Shown piece after piece: positions 45,102-55,799 of a stretch of 64,000 bases of DNA. The notes beneath the pieces are model-generated. The model was not told the origin of the DNA, did no database searches, and saw only the letters and a list, made by a program, of their open reading frames with translations. The stretch comes from Liopterus haemorrhoidalis (lineage: Eukaryota; Arthropoda; Insecta; Coleoptera; Dytiscidae). Location: assembly GCA_963971575.1 (NCBI GenBank), contig OZ020616.1, positions 40,266,250 through 40,330,249 on the forward strand, written 5' to 3'. A program made the position numbers and the translations under genes. Position 1 is the first letter of the stretch; each line of letters starts with the position of its first letter.

Positions 45102-46012
45102 TATAGTCGGATTGCTGATAGGTGACTGTTACATGTATGTATCAAGTAGTGCATTCATATTATAATCTAGTTACCATTTTTCAGCGTTTTTAAAAATGTT
45201 TTTTGTTATTTGTCGTAGCTGGTAGTGTCTGAAGTACTAAGATTACCTCATTATCACTGCCAGTTTAACCCCATTGAACTAATTTGGGGTATAACAAAAA
45301 ATTATTATGATAGACATGTTGGTCAAAACGGATATAGTGATAACGATGTTTTGAAAATGTGGCAAGTAGCCTATGATCAAATAAGTTGTGAAACTTGTGC
45401 AAAATCTGCTAAAAAAATCGAAAATTTAATAAATGAATGGTGGGAAAGGGAAAGGATTGTTGATGATATTAATCCAATAATAATAATAATAAAAAAAAAT
45501 GACAGCGATAGTTCAGAGGAGAACGATATCATGCATTAGTCACTATTTTTTTTTAAATAAAAATTTACTTACATAATAAACATTTAAATACAACTTGTAG
45601 CAATATATTATATAAATAAATATATTTTTACTTAATATTTTATTACTTTGTACTTAGGGGAAACATAAAAATTTAATTCAGTTAAACAACAAATTATAAT
45701 CCAAAATTTAAGTATGAGTATAAGTTTTTCCTTATTTATAATTATTATCTTAAAATTAATAATTTTGTTTGTTTGAGTACTGCTGTGAATTTATTTTAGT
45801 GTTCTAATTAGTAAAGATATCTACGAATCATGCCGTTTCTTTCTATGCTTTGTTTTTTATTAAGATAATTTGGAAGGTTAGTTGTCAACTTGGGTCACTA
45901 TTCGTTACTATGGGTATGCAAATAATTATAATGATATAGACAGAGAAAACATATAGTATTGTATATCGATACTTGTAGCATCGAACAGTCACCTATCAGC
46001 AATCCGACTATA
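45102..46012 (+). mobile_element. Tc1/mariner-superfamily element, DD82E-like, copy 2
   Basis: The ends TATAGTCGGATTGCTGATAG (45102) and its inverse (to 46012) are the same as in copies 1 and 3. This copy is the shortest (911 bp). Its internal deletion joins the 5' leader directly to the codons for the third catalytic block. It lies in the opposite orientation to the other two and inside the hAT-type unit 41446-46193. Confidence 0.85.
45219..45539 (+). pseudogene. DD82E-like transposase C-terminus (copy 2)
   Basis: The frame reads SEVLRLPHYHCQFNPIELIW, then KNYYDRHVGQNGYSDNDVLK, then MWQVAYDQISCETCAKSAKK and the tail DSDSSEENDIMH. It is about 90 per cent alike to the copy 1 product by eye. 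Only the third catalytic residue (E in NPIE) is left. There is no start codon and no N-terminal domain. Confidence 0.75.
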
Positions 46013-46201
46013 TGGGACTTTTAAATAAGTGATAAATAAATTTATTTTGTACATATTCCAGTCTGTTTATATGTAATAGTTTAATATAATCGTCAATATT
46101 ATTGGTTCGACATTTTTCTATTATCAATGTAATACATCCGATGTTGCCATCGATGTTAACTATCGATTTCTTGCAAACCGCTTCTCATCCCTAATTTAAA
46201 T

Positions 46202-47295
46202 GCGTATATATAATTTAATTTCTACGTTGTCCACAAATATTTTTAACCAAACATTCCTTAACAGAAAATCCATTACAATATCTAAATGAATATAAACTAA
46301 AACTAACTAAATATTTTATTAAAACCCAACCAATTCCGATAATTGTATTGCATATTATATTGGGTAGCTCACGTCAGGGTTGTGTTTAGGAGGGGGCAGG
46401 TCAGGACTTTCTATTTCAGGACTTGACTGCAACCACCGGTCGATAATACGATGATGAATTATATATGAGGCCAAATGTGCTTACAATGGACCCAGCCTGG
46501 TTCACAATTCTAACGTCACTGACATTTACCCTATAACACTTACATCTTAAACCTATATTTCTACAATTGATTTAGAGTTTTTGATAAATAGATCAAAAAG
46601 TTGAAAGTGAAATTTACGAATTGGGTTTGAATTATTCATTGAAAAAGTAAAACTATTTGGAATATGCGTGTTCTGATTTTGGAAATGTGATTTTAAGTTG
46701 CTCTGCATAATAATGGTTAGAGAATTATATCTTGCGTTGGAGCAGAATTATGTTGTTTTTATGTATAATTATAATGTTTATTGTAACCTTTTCTATGAAT
46801 TTTATTAGCTTTATCGTAAATTTATGTCTGTAATTATTTTTGATAAATTGGCTTTATTAAGTGTCATTTTCTTTTACGAATGGTCCGAAAGAAGTTAATA
46901 AGACTAGAAATCTAATTTGGTAATTCTGTATTTCCTAAAATGTTATATTCAACATTAGTTTTGAAAGGATCTGTGATATGTGATATATTTCAAAATTATG
47001 AGATTAGGTTATTATTATTACAATTTTTGGTTGTATTATTAGATAAATACTTGTATAAAGTTCTCTCATGATAATTATGAAATGACAATAGTTGATAAAT
47101 TTTCTGTGTTGCCAGATATTTGTTTACAAATGTCAGAAAAATTAGGTTATATTTTAATATTTTATTATTATGTAAATCAAAATCCATATTTTTGGTTTAT
47201 ATTTAGCGCACTACTCGAGAACTCCTAATTTAATCAATCTTTTTTATTTTATGCGGTTTCTGTAGCTACATCATCTGGACAGATTTTAGACTGTT
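46202..47295. other. AT-rich DNA, nothing recognised
   Basis: A slightly GC-richer patch at 46365-46510 has no clear frame. The minus-strand frame 46996-47187 looks incidental. Confidence 0.45.
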
Positions 47296-47507
47296 TTATT
47301 AAAATTGGAAGCGTACTCAGTCTGCTACTGTTTACACTGGTACTAGACGACGCCATAAAAGAAGTAAGACAAAATATTAAAGAATACTCTACGCGGGCTA
47401 CTGGAAAATGTGAAAGTAACAGAACTTCGCTATGCAGATGACATGGTTATAATAGCAAGGAACGAAGACGAACTACAAAACAACTTGAACCAATACAATA
47501 AAGAATA

Positions 47508-48379
47508 GGGGACAGGCATGATTTTTAATTTTTTTTTTATTATATTCCTCTTGTTGCATATAAACATAAAAAACAGTTTTTAATATTTTTTTTTTTAAAT
47601 TTGAAGGCATAAAAAAATCAAAATTGTATGTAGCGCGCGAAAACGACGTGTGACGTCATACCCTTCTAACTGACACATGACACTACTAGTCTACCCAGCG
47701 TACATAGTCTGTGTGAACTTATTTGTTTGTATAACTTTTATAGGTTACGTAAAGTTAGAGTGATTTTAATTAAAATAAAGTTTAATTCTATAAAAACAAT
47801 TTATACATGTTTACCGAATTAAATTTTATATTAAAATATATAAAATATGGAAGATCCAGGCCCCAGTACTTCGAAACATAGTCGAAAACATTGTTTAGTA
47901 CCAATGTGCACAAATAGTTCAGTTAGAAATCCAAAAGAATTATTTATATCATTACCTGATGACGAAAAACGACAGAAAAGCTATGAGGCGAAATAAAACC
48001 GATATTTCAGAAAAAAGTAAACTTTATGTTTGTGAAGACCATTTTAATGTGAGTACATATATTTTATAAATTATTTTAATAATAAATGCGTGAAAAATTG
48101 TTTAAAAACAAATACAAAACTCTCAAACAATACAATATAAACACGTAAACATTATGTTTTGTCTGTATCTGTGACGTCAAACCCTTACAGTCTCAGTCGT
48201 ATCTACTCGGCAACCTTCGCGGCGTGGTCGGCTTATTTCAAATTTACAATATTTTAATTAAAAAATTTGGCTATAATATTAATTAAAATGTGATTTTTGT
48301 TGTGTTAGGTGACATAACTAACATTAAAATATCAAAAAAAATGTAGGTTTAAGGAAATATAAATTTTATGCGTATCCCC
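47508..48379 (+). mobile_element. THAP-domain transposon remnant inserted in the LINE
   Basis: The ends GGGGACAGGCATGATTTTTA (left) and the complement of the right end, GGGGATACGCATAAAATTTA, are imperfect inverted repeats. TA stands on both sides, and one TA gives an in-frame LINE junction (K-E-Y-K-I-S). A longer 8-bp target with mutations cannot be excluded. Two copies of GTGACGTCAWACCCTT lie at about 47650 and 48171 in direct orientation. The only coding piece is a THAP-type exon. Confidence 0.65.
47847..48048 (+). pseudogene. THAP zinc-finger first exon of a transposase
   Basis: From the ATG at 47847 the frame reads EDPGPSTSKHSRKHCLVPMC, then TNSSVRNPKELFISLPDDEK. After a frameshift near 47983 it reads MRRNKTDISEKSKLYVCEDH, then F. 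The spacing C-x4-C, a P after the F-x-x-L-P block, then C-x2-H-F is the THAP DNA-binding zinc finger, found at the N-terminus of P-element, Kolobok and other transposases. A GTGAGT splice donor follows directly at 48049, where the P and Kolobok types also often have an intron. The catalytic part is absent, so the transposon superfamily is undecided. Confidence 0.7.
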
Positions 48380-49097
48380 TATAAAATTAGCACACAAAAG
48401 ACAAAAACAATGGCAATAAGCAGGACAAAAATACAACATAAAATAAAAATTGATGACAAAATAATCAGGTAGGAAAATTCAAATACCTAGACATAGTTTT
48501 CTCGGAAGTTGGAAAAATGGATGAATATATTATGGAAAGAGTAGGCGCAACAGGAAGAATGTTGCGCCTACTAAACTTAACTAACTAACTAACGAACTAA
48601 AAAAGAAATACCAACCAATATCAAGGTAGAGATCGTCAAAAAAGTGATTTTTGACGATCGTGAAAAAAGTTGATTTTGACATATGCCTCAGAATCTTGGA
48701 CCTCCACAGAGACGCACAGATCCAAAATAAGAAGCTCTGAAATGAAATTTTTAAGGAAAAGTTAAGGTAAAACAAAATTCGACAGAATAAGAAATGAAGT
48801 ATTTAGAGAATAACTAGACACAAAACCAGTGGAGATTATAATAGAAGAAGGACAGCTAAGATGGCTGGGACATATACACAGAATGAGTGAAGACAAAAAA
48901 GTAAAAAGAGTTTTTGAACAGTGAAGAAAGTTAGACCTGGAAGACCGAGAAAATCCTGGCACCAAGAAACAAAAGAAGCTGCAACGAAGAGAGGCGTAAA
49001 GTGGGAGGAGATAAAATATACAAAGAACACGATGGAAAGAAGGATGGAGAACAACACCAAAAAAAAAGTAACTCGAATATAGCCTTACACCGCAAGG

Positions 49098-49118
49098 TAA
49101 TAATAATAATAATAATTT

Positions 49119-49151
<33 letters not shown>

Positions 49152-50890
49152 TTATTATTCCTTTGACAATTACAAAATGTATAGGAAAAGTCATACAGGT
49201 GCAATACATACATTATTGTGTACAATCTGACAAATATTCTTCCACAGAGTAGTAACATTTAGATATCAGAAATTTTTTTAACTGGTTTTTAAATTTATTT
49301 TCTATAATTAATGCTTTTAAGAAATTCGGCAAGGCATTATAAAGGGTAATCTGACAATAATTTGGACAATTTTTAAAAGTTGAAAGTTTGTGTTTCGGAA
49401 TTTCCAATTTATTATTGTCAGATCTAGTGCCGTAGTTGTGAAAATGATTCAATTTTTTGAACGAGTAAAAATGTTTCCATACATGAATTAAATGTTTGTA
49501 TATGTAAATGCATGGTAAACTTAATAATTCTAGCTCTTTGAATAACTTGAATAGCAATGTGTTCTTTTGGGAACCCCCGCAATAGTTCTAACAATTCGTT
49601 TTTGAATATAGAATATTCTTTTAGCTTCGGTAGATTTTCCCCAAAACATTACGCTGTATGAAACTAGGGAGTAAAAAGTAGCGAAATAGTAGGATTTCAA
49701 AGCAGATAAGTTACAGACCTGTTTTAGCCTGTAAATTGAAAAGCATACCCTTGCTAACTTTGTACAAAGAGCTTGAATGTGTGGATGCCATTTGAGGCGC
49801 TTGTCTAAAATAACCCCTAGATAATTAGCTTCATTTGTTGAAATAATTAAATTATTATCAATACTGATAGGTATATCCAAGGTACTATTAAACTTTCTCG
49901 TCTCAAAATGAATAACGCTTGTTTTATTCACATTAAATAGTAAATTGTTATCTTTACACCATTCATTAAAAACGCTTAGATCTTGGTTGGTTAATTCAGA
50001 CAACACCCTCGAGTTGGCTGCACTTAGAACAAAAGCAGTGTCATCAGCATATGTAAAGAGCTTACCCTGTGTGTTGACACTAGCCAGATCATTGGTGTAC
50101 AAAATGTATAACAGCGGAGAAATTACTGAACCTTGGGGCAGACCAATATTAGTTAATATCTCGGTAGATTTTAAGTTATTTAATGAAACTAATTGTTTGC
50201 GGTTACATAAGAAATTTTTAATCCACTCGAGAGCTACACCTCTAATTCCCATACTATCTAATTTATTAAGAAGCTTTTTATGATTTACACTGTCAAATGC
50301 TTTGCTTAGATCGATTAAAAGACATAAAGTTTCTGAAGACTTATCAATATTATCGTGAATATTATTTAATAATGTGATAATGGCATTTTCTGTAGATAGA
50401 GACTTTCTGAAACCAAACTGATGGCTATGAACAAGATTATAGTTATCTATAAATTGATTTAGACGTGTAACCATTAATTTTTCTAAGATTTTTGAAAAGG
50501 TTGACAGTATGGAGATTGGGCGGTAGTTTTCAATTTCTTTAACATCCCCCTTCTTGTGAAGTGGTCTAATAATAGCTGTTTTTAAAATGGATGGAAAGGT
50601 ACCAGTGACAAGACTCTGATTACATAGATGAGTCAAAGGTTCAATAATTATATGTAAACATTTTTTCAATAAAAATGTATTCATGTTATCGAAACCAGCT
50701 GTTTTTGATTTTTTAAAGTTTTTTACAATGTCCCAAATCTCCGCTGGATTAGTTGGAGTGACAAACATAGACCTGTTGTTTTGACAAATCCTGAAATTGT
50801 TAGAATTATTTGAAGAGGCATTTAAGTTATGAACACAGTTAGCAAAGTAGAAATTAAACTTAAGTAGGTAGAAAGGCTTCAGGATTATTC
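49098..50890 (-). mobile_element. 5'-truncated jockey/CR1/I-like LINE with TAA-type tail
   Basis: The coding part on the minus strand (49213-50890) is followed by a (TAA/ATT)n tail at about 49100-49155. The tail touches the 3' end of the RTE-like LINE without spacer. The endonuclease domain is missing. It is a different family from the LINE at 36838. Confidence 0.8.
49530..50890 (-). pseudogene. LINE reverse transcriptase, long open frame
   Basis: The frame is open for at least 412 codons from 50768, and without a stop upstream to about 50890 (FNFYFANCVHNLNASSNN). Domains in order: KTAGFDNMNTFLLKKCL; NYRPISILSTFSKILEKLM; HQFGFRKSLSTENAI; LCLLIDLSKAFDSVNHKKLL (motif A, D); GLPQGSVISPLLYILYTNDL (motif B); LFTYADDTAFVLS (motif C, both D; codons about 50037-50051); NEWCKDNNLLFNVNKTSVIH; YLGVILDKRLKWHPHI. 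The catalytic aspartates are intact. A frameshift near 49540 moves the last 110 residues into another frame (49213-49557). The N-terminal endonuclease is lost, so the copy cannot retrotranspose on its own. Confidence 0.85.
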
Positions 50891-52164
50891 CCCTTAATAC
50901 TACAAGTGGATAACTCGAATTTGGGTATTTTGAGCTATTTGCACCTACCTATCCAATTATTTATTTTGTAATGCTAAATCTAAATAAGTGCTGCTATATG
51001 TATTAAGTACAAAAACCCAGAAAAACAAATAAGTCCATTGTTTATTCCTCTTCAAAACTTAAAATTAATTTTCTGAGAACAACTAATTTCAAGTTACCTG
51101 GTTGTAGAATTAAGGGGACGATATATAAGGGGGCCGCAGAAAATATTACATAATTTCGGGGGGTCTCATGATAAGGTTGAGTAAAACTGTTATAAACGAT
51201 GTTATAAAAATAACGATAGAAAGTGAAATTAATATATACTTCAAACATTGCTTATTCTGCAATATTTTCGTAGCTTATAACGAGTGGTGAATATAAATGA
51301 AATGGGATCATCGCTGACAGAATAATGCCAAAGGCATTTTCCTGAAATGAGCGCGTTAAGCCATTAAACGATGGAAGAACAACAAGAATATAACGAACAA
51401 GAATATAATTCGTCGAAATCTTCGAAAAGTGGGACCCTACTGTACAACAGCCATACCTTCTCTGCCTCTAATTTTGAAATTAAGAATATGTTTATATTTG
51501 GCGAATTTAATAGTTAAAAGAAACATGAGTGCTTGAATATTATTAATGATTTACACTACAGTAAGCAAGTATATGTTTATATATCATGTCCACTCTGTGT
51601 TATTTCAGCTGTAGTTTCTTTGCTGTACTTAAACATTGTACAGTTTTTTTCGTTAATGATAAATTATGAAACTTTAATGAAAAATGGTGTTTTTCATTAA
51701 AACTTGTGACCTTCTTGCCGTAATAGAATCATAAATAAAGATGCATTCCGTTATACATTATACAGCAATTACTGCATATACTTCACTGCACTTTAATTTC
51801 ATCAAATGAAGTATTAACTCTTAAACGAGATACTCTAAAAGATATTAAAATTTATATTGGAAGCGCAGAAGAGTTGATTCCTCAGAATAGTTAGTACTAA
51901 TAAGCCCTGGGTTTAAATCGATGTAATATTTTCTGCCTTATTAATTGATTAGTTACTTAGTCTGTCATTAGACTAGTCTGACAGGTACGTAACAGAACAG
52001 ATTTAATATTCGTGTTAAAAATAACCCTTTATTATTTTCTAGATATTATAATATCTAGTCACCACCTGTCTTTGGATACGTAATGCGCATTCTAATATAT
52101 TAGACAATAGAGTTCGTTAGTAAGGGCAAGTTCTGAGATCTTATCTAAATATTTTCTGAACTAA
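50891..52164. other. AT-rich DNA, nothing recognised
   Basis: The part 51100-51200 with GGGGACG and GGGGGTCTC patches may be a decayed hAT MITE. There is no gene. Confidence 0.4.
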
Positions 52165-52490
52165 TTAACGTGTTAATAGGAATCCTGCAAGGTTCAGTAT
52201 TAGGGCCTATACTGTTCGTTTTATACATGAATAATCTCCGTAAGTATGTAGGTTTCGAGACTATTATGACAAAAACCTTTTATGCCTAACAGAGGATCTA
52301 TATACTGTAATTTCCTTTAAAAACACGTGCCTAAAACTAGCAACAAGTGGCTTAAGGCAAAAAAGCTGTTGTTCAACACAGAAAAAACAAAGCACCTCAT
52401 AATCACAAATAAGCATATTGATATTGAAGAAGAATGCAGTTCAAAATTTTTAGGGATCATGTGGATGCAAGAATAACTTGGAAATAACTG
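52165..52490 (+). pseudogene. LINE reverse transcriptase scrap
   Basis: The plus strand reads GILQGSVLGPILFVLYMNNL (motif B of jockey/CR1-like reverse transcriptases), then KWLKAKKLLFNTEKTKHLII and SSKFLGI. The YADD block between them is lost or mutated. Several frameshifts are present. Confidence 0.75.
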
Positions 52491-53353
52491 TAAGTAGGGT
52501 TCAGTTGTGCGAACGTCTCGTGTGGTTCTATTATATTTATATTTGTGTACACTTCTTATGTGTGAAAAAAGGAAATATATTTTTCTTAATCAAGAAATGA
52601 ATCCTTAAAACAGTTCGGTAAGTTTTAGTTCTACTTTTAAACACAGGGTCCGGCAGGGTTGTATTACGTTTTTCAAAATTCTCTAATACAGACAATTTTG
52701 AACAAATATAAATTTTTATTTTTTCCAAAGACTACTTTCTTATTCACTTAAGAAAGGGCATAAACTCATAAATGAACAATTAGATCTGTTAGAATCGCCG
52801 ATACTCAAGACGTTGGTCAATGGTATTCCCTAATCCCCTCTCTGTTATTAGTAAATAGTTTATACCTGTACATTTAGTTATAATTTATCAACACTCTTTG
52901 TATCACATTCTTCTAATGATGTCCTAATAAGCCGAAATATGTATTAAGATATTTAATAAATTAATTTTGTGGAACTTTAACCAAGTGTGTTTCGAGTTTT
53001 TTGTGTTGTTTCGTTGTTTATATTATTTCATTTCATTAAGATTATTTCAAAAAATAGTTCTATTAAATACGTGACTAGATTTTATTACTGGTATTATCAT
53101 GGCTGGGGATTACTTCAAATTCTGTAGTGGGATTACGAGTAATAGAATATCTATAGTTGACAAAAAAACAATAGTTACTTGGCAACTACCAATAGAATGT
53201 TTTATTGACAATGATAAATAGAAATCTATTCATCATAATCCCACCTTTGGTAACCTTACCTAAGAAGTAGACAAGATCGCAACAAATGGGGATTGCTTAA
53301 AGTAATTAGTTCCCCTTCTCAATGTAACTCAACAAAATTCAACTGTTTCGTGA
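52491..53353. other. AT-rich DNA, nothing recognised
   Basis: No gene or repeat with clear ends could be supported. A weak inverted similarity (GGGATTA and TAATCCC around 53110-53250) was seen. Confidence 0.4.
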
Positions 53354-54538
53354 TATAGTCTGATTGCTGATAGGTGACTGTTCCTTGCTACAAGTATCGA
53401 TATACAATAATATATGCTTTCTCTGTCTATATTATTATAATTATTTGTGTACCCATAGTAACGTATAGTGACGCAAGTTGACAACTAACCTTACAAATTA
53501 TTTTAATAAAAAAAAAAAAAGCATTAGAAAGGAACGGAATGATTTGTAGATATCTTTACTAATTTGAGCACGAAAATAAATTTACAGCAGTACTCAAACA
53601 AACAAAATTATTAATTTTAAGGAAATAATTCTAATTATAAGGAAAAACTTATACTCATACGTAAATTTTAGATTATAATTTGTTGTTTAATTAAATTAAA
53701 TTTTTATGTTTCCCCTAAGTACCAAGTAATAAAATATTAAGTAAAAATATATTTAATCATATAATACATTGCTACAAGTTGTATTTATATGTTTATTTAA
53801 AAAAAAAATAGGCACTGTAATGCATGATATCGTCGTCATCTGAACTATCGCTGTCATTTCTTGTATTTATTATTATTGAATTAATATCATCAACAATCCT
53901 TTCCCTTTCCCACCATTCATTTATTAAATTTTCGATTTTTTTAACAGATTTTGCCAAAGTTTCATAACTAATTTGATCACAGGCTACTTGCCATTTTCAA
54001 AACTTCGTTATCAATATATCCGTTTTATCCAATATGTATATAATAATAATTTTTTGTTATACCCCAAATTAGTTCAATGGGGTTAAACTGGCAGAGATAA
54101 GGAGGTAATCTTAGTACTTAACCATTAGTTTGTGCCAATGTATCAATAAAATAAACTGGTTCAGATTTTAATTTCCTTCGTTTTCTCGTGATTTTGTTAG
54201 TGAGAAGTTCAGATTTATTACATTTTATAATTCTTTATAATTGTTGATTCCGAAATCTTTAAGGCAGCTGCTACTCTTTGACGGACACAAGATAGAGAAA
54301 TAAGTGGCCCATTGTTCTCTTTTTCGGAATTAAAATATTCCATCAGATTTAAAATTAAAGTTTATAATTTTAATAATTAGCCGCAAGATCTATTAATTAA
54401 TATTATTAACAGACACTGACAGCTAAGACAAATAACAAAAAACATTTTTAAAATCGCTGAAAAACGGTAACTAGATTATTATATGAAACACTACTTGATA
54501 CATACATGTAAAAGTCACCTATCAGCAATCCGATTATA
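53354..54538 (-). mobile_element. Tc1/mariner-superfamily element, DD82E-like, copy 3
   Basis: The ends TATAGTCTGATTGCTGATAG and the inverse of TATAATCGGATTGCTGATAG enclose 1185 bp in the same orientation as copy 1. This copy keeps part of the N-terminal HTH region as well as the C-terminus. The deletion lies between them. Confidence 0.85.
53816..54355 (-). pseudogene. DD82E-like transposase, N- and C-terminal pieces (copy 3)
   Basis: On the minus strand the N-terminal piece (about 54345-54180) reads MEYFNSEKENNGPLISLSCV, then RQRVAAALKISESTI, an HTH-like segment found in no other copy here. After the deletion (near 54165) the C-terminal piece reads the third catalytic block with NPIELIWG (about 54060-54090), WWERERIVDDINS and the acidic end. 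It has frameshifts at several points and lacks both aspartates. It shows what the N-terminus of this family looks like. Confidence 0.65.
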
Positions 54539-54539
54539 T

Positions 54540-55566
54540 AATGAAAGAAGAAGAAGACATTTTAGATGAACTATAGATGTTATTTAGAAATCTGGCAGCT
54601 TGTATTGCCTTGCACATCCTGGCATTTATTCCAATGTTGGTTTATAAATCGAGTGCACTGTTCCTAATTATTCAATGACACTTATCTACCGACGCATATC
54701 GAGTACTCTAAAAGATTTCATTCCTAGAGTAAGAACGCATCTAGAATGACAACCAGATTTACTTCTTCCATCTTTCGTTTTCTATTTCATGCACCATTTA
54801 TTCTTCTTTATTTACTCATAATTCTATTCTATACGTTTTTATTTTTAACTTTTTCCCCTTTAGAAATTTCTACTGTCCCATCTGTTGAAAACTAAATTGT
54901 GATAATGTGATATTCTGTCAACAACCACTATTGAATTTTTCATTACTTTTTATTATTTCTCGTAATATGTTTTTGATTTCTTTCTACGTTGTAAATTCTT
55001 ATAAACTTGAGTTTACAAAACATTGTACCAAGACTCAAATTGACTGAAATCTAAAAGATAAAGAAGTATATTTTTGTTTATTTTTGTGTTATCGCGCAAG
55101 CACTTGACAGATTTAAGACTCACCACCCACGAAGAAAATTCACAATTAGGTTAAAACATTATTAATTCACACCAAAGGAAAAAATTCTACATTTTACAAA
55201 AAAGTTAAATAAAAGTTGTTGAAGAATGAAATTATTTGCGAGCTCTTATTCAAAGGCGTATAATTATGTCTTGAAGGTCTTGAAGTCTTGTCAGGAAGTA
55301 GTACAGTATGTGGTTTTCTGTTAGGAGGAAACGACATAGCACGCACATTCGCACCTGACTTAGAAATGACTAGCTCTTCCTATCACTGATAACGACAACA
55401 AATGAATAACACTTAACTGTCTGACGTAATAGCTACATGATAAGAAATGAGAAAAGACGTGGAAAATTTACGAATAAAAAGATCTTATGTGGCTGGAACA
55501 TAAATTTCAAGGTACGTTTTTAATATTTTAAATCTAGACATATATAAATTGGTTCGTTTGTTTTTA
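54540..55566. other. AT-rich DNA, nothing recognised
   Basis: No open frame or repeat could be supported. Confidence 0.45.
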
Positions 55567-55592
55567 CGTATGTATGTATGTATGTATGTACG
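55567..55592. repeat. (GTAT)n microsatellite
   Basis: Six GTAT units in tandem, GTATGTATGTATGTATGTAT and one more. Confidence 0.9.
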
Positions 55593-55799
55593 AGCCCCAG
55601 TGTCTTTGTGAAGTTGGCCCAACTATTTAAATCATGAAAATTGTGAATTTATGTTAAAATAAAGTAAATATAATTTAAGACAAATGGTTTTTATTATAAC
55701 AGTAAAATAATGAAACATCACACTTATTTACTTTACATCAAAAATGTATATGAGGACACATTTTTGTTTCATCTTCAATGCAGTTTGTAACAAATATTA

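Larger units (their letters stand above)
41446..46193. mobile_element. Large hAT-type unit carrying nested elements
   Basis: The left end TAGGGCTGATTGTTGATG and the complement of the right end, TAGGGATGAGAAGCGG, are hAT-like and related to the ends at 22772/23720, with scattered ATCGATG motifs next to them (41500-41575 and 46137-46166). The flanks ATTTGAAT (41438-41445) and ATTTAAAT (46194-46201) match in 7 of 8 positions. Inside lie a large foldback, a smaller foldback, a mariner remnant and a DD82E copy. No hAT transposase was found, so it would be non-autonomous. Confidence 0.6.
47296..49097 (+). pseudogene. RTE-like LINE, copy B, interrupted by a THAP element
   Basis: Before the insert (47296-47507) the frame gives GSVLSLLLFTLVLDDAIKEV (motif B region), then VTELRYADDMVIIARNEDEL (intact YADD, motif C) and QNNLNQYNKE. 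After the insert (from 48380) it continues KISTQKTKTMAISRTKIQHK, then IKIDDKII, FKYLDIVFSEVGKMDEYIME and, with stops, the C-terminal blocks up to IIEEGQLRWLGHIHRMSEDK and the tail GCCTTACACCGCAAGGTAA. It is the same family as the piece at 24290. Two perfect hairpins at 48541-48571 and 48629-48659 replace expected sequence. The element is 5'-truncated and dead. Confidence 0.8.

Noticed and set aside
49945..50283. 112-codon plus-strand frame
   Set aside because: It is the antisense of the intact reverse transcriptase core.
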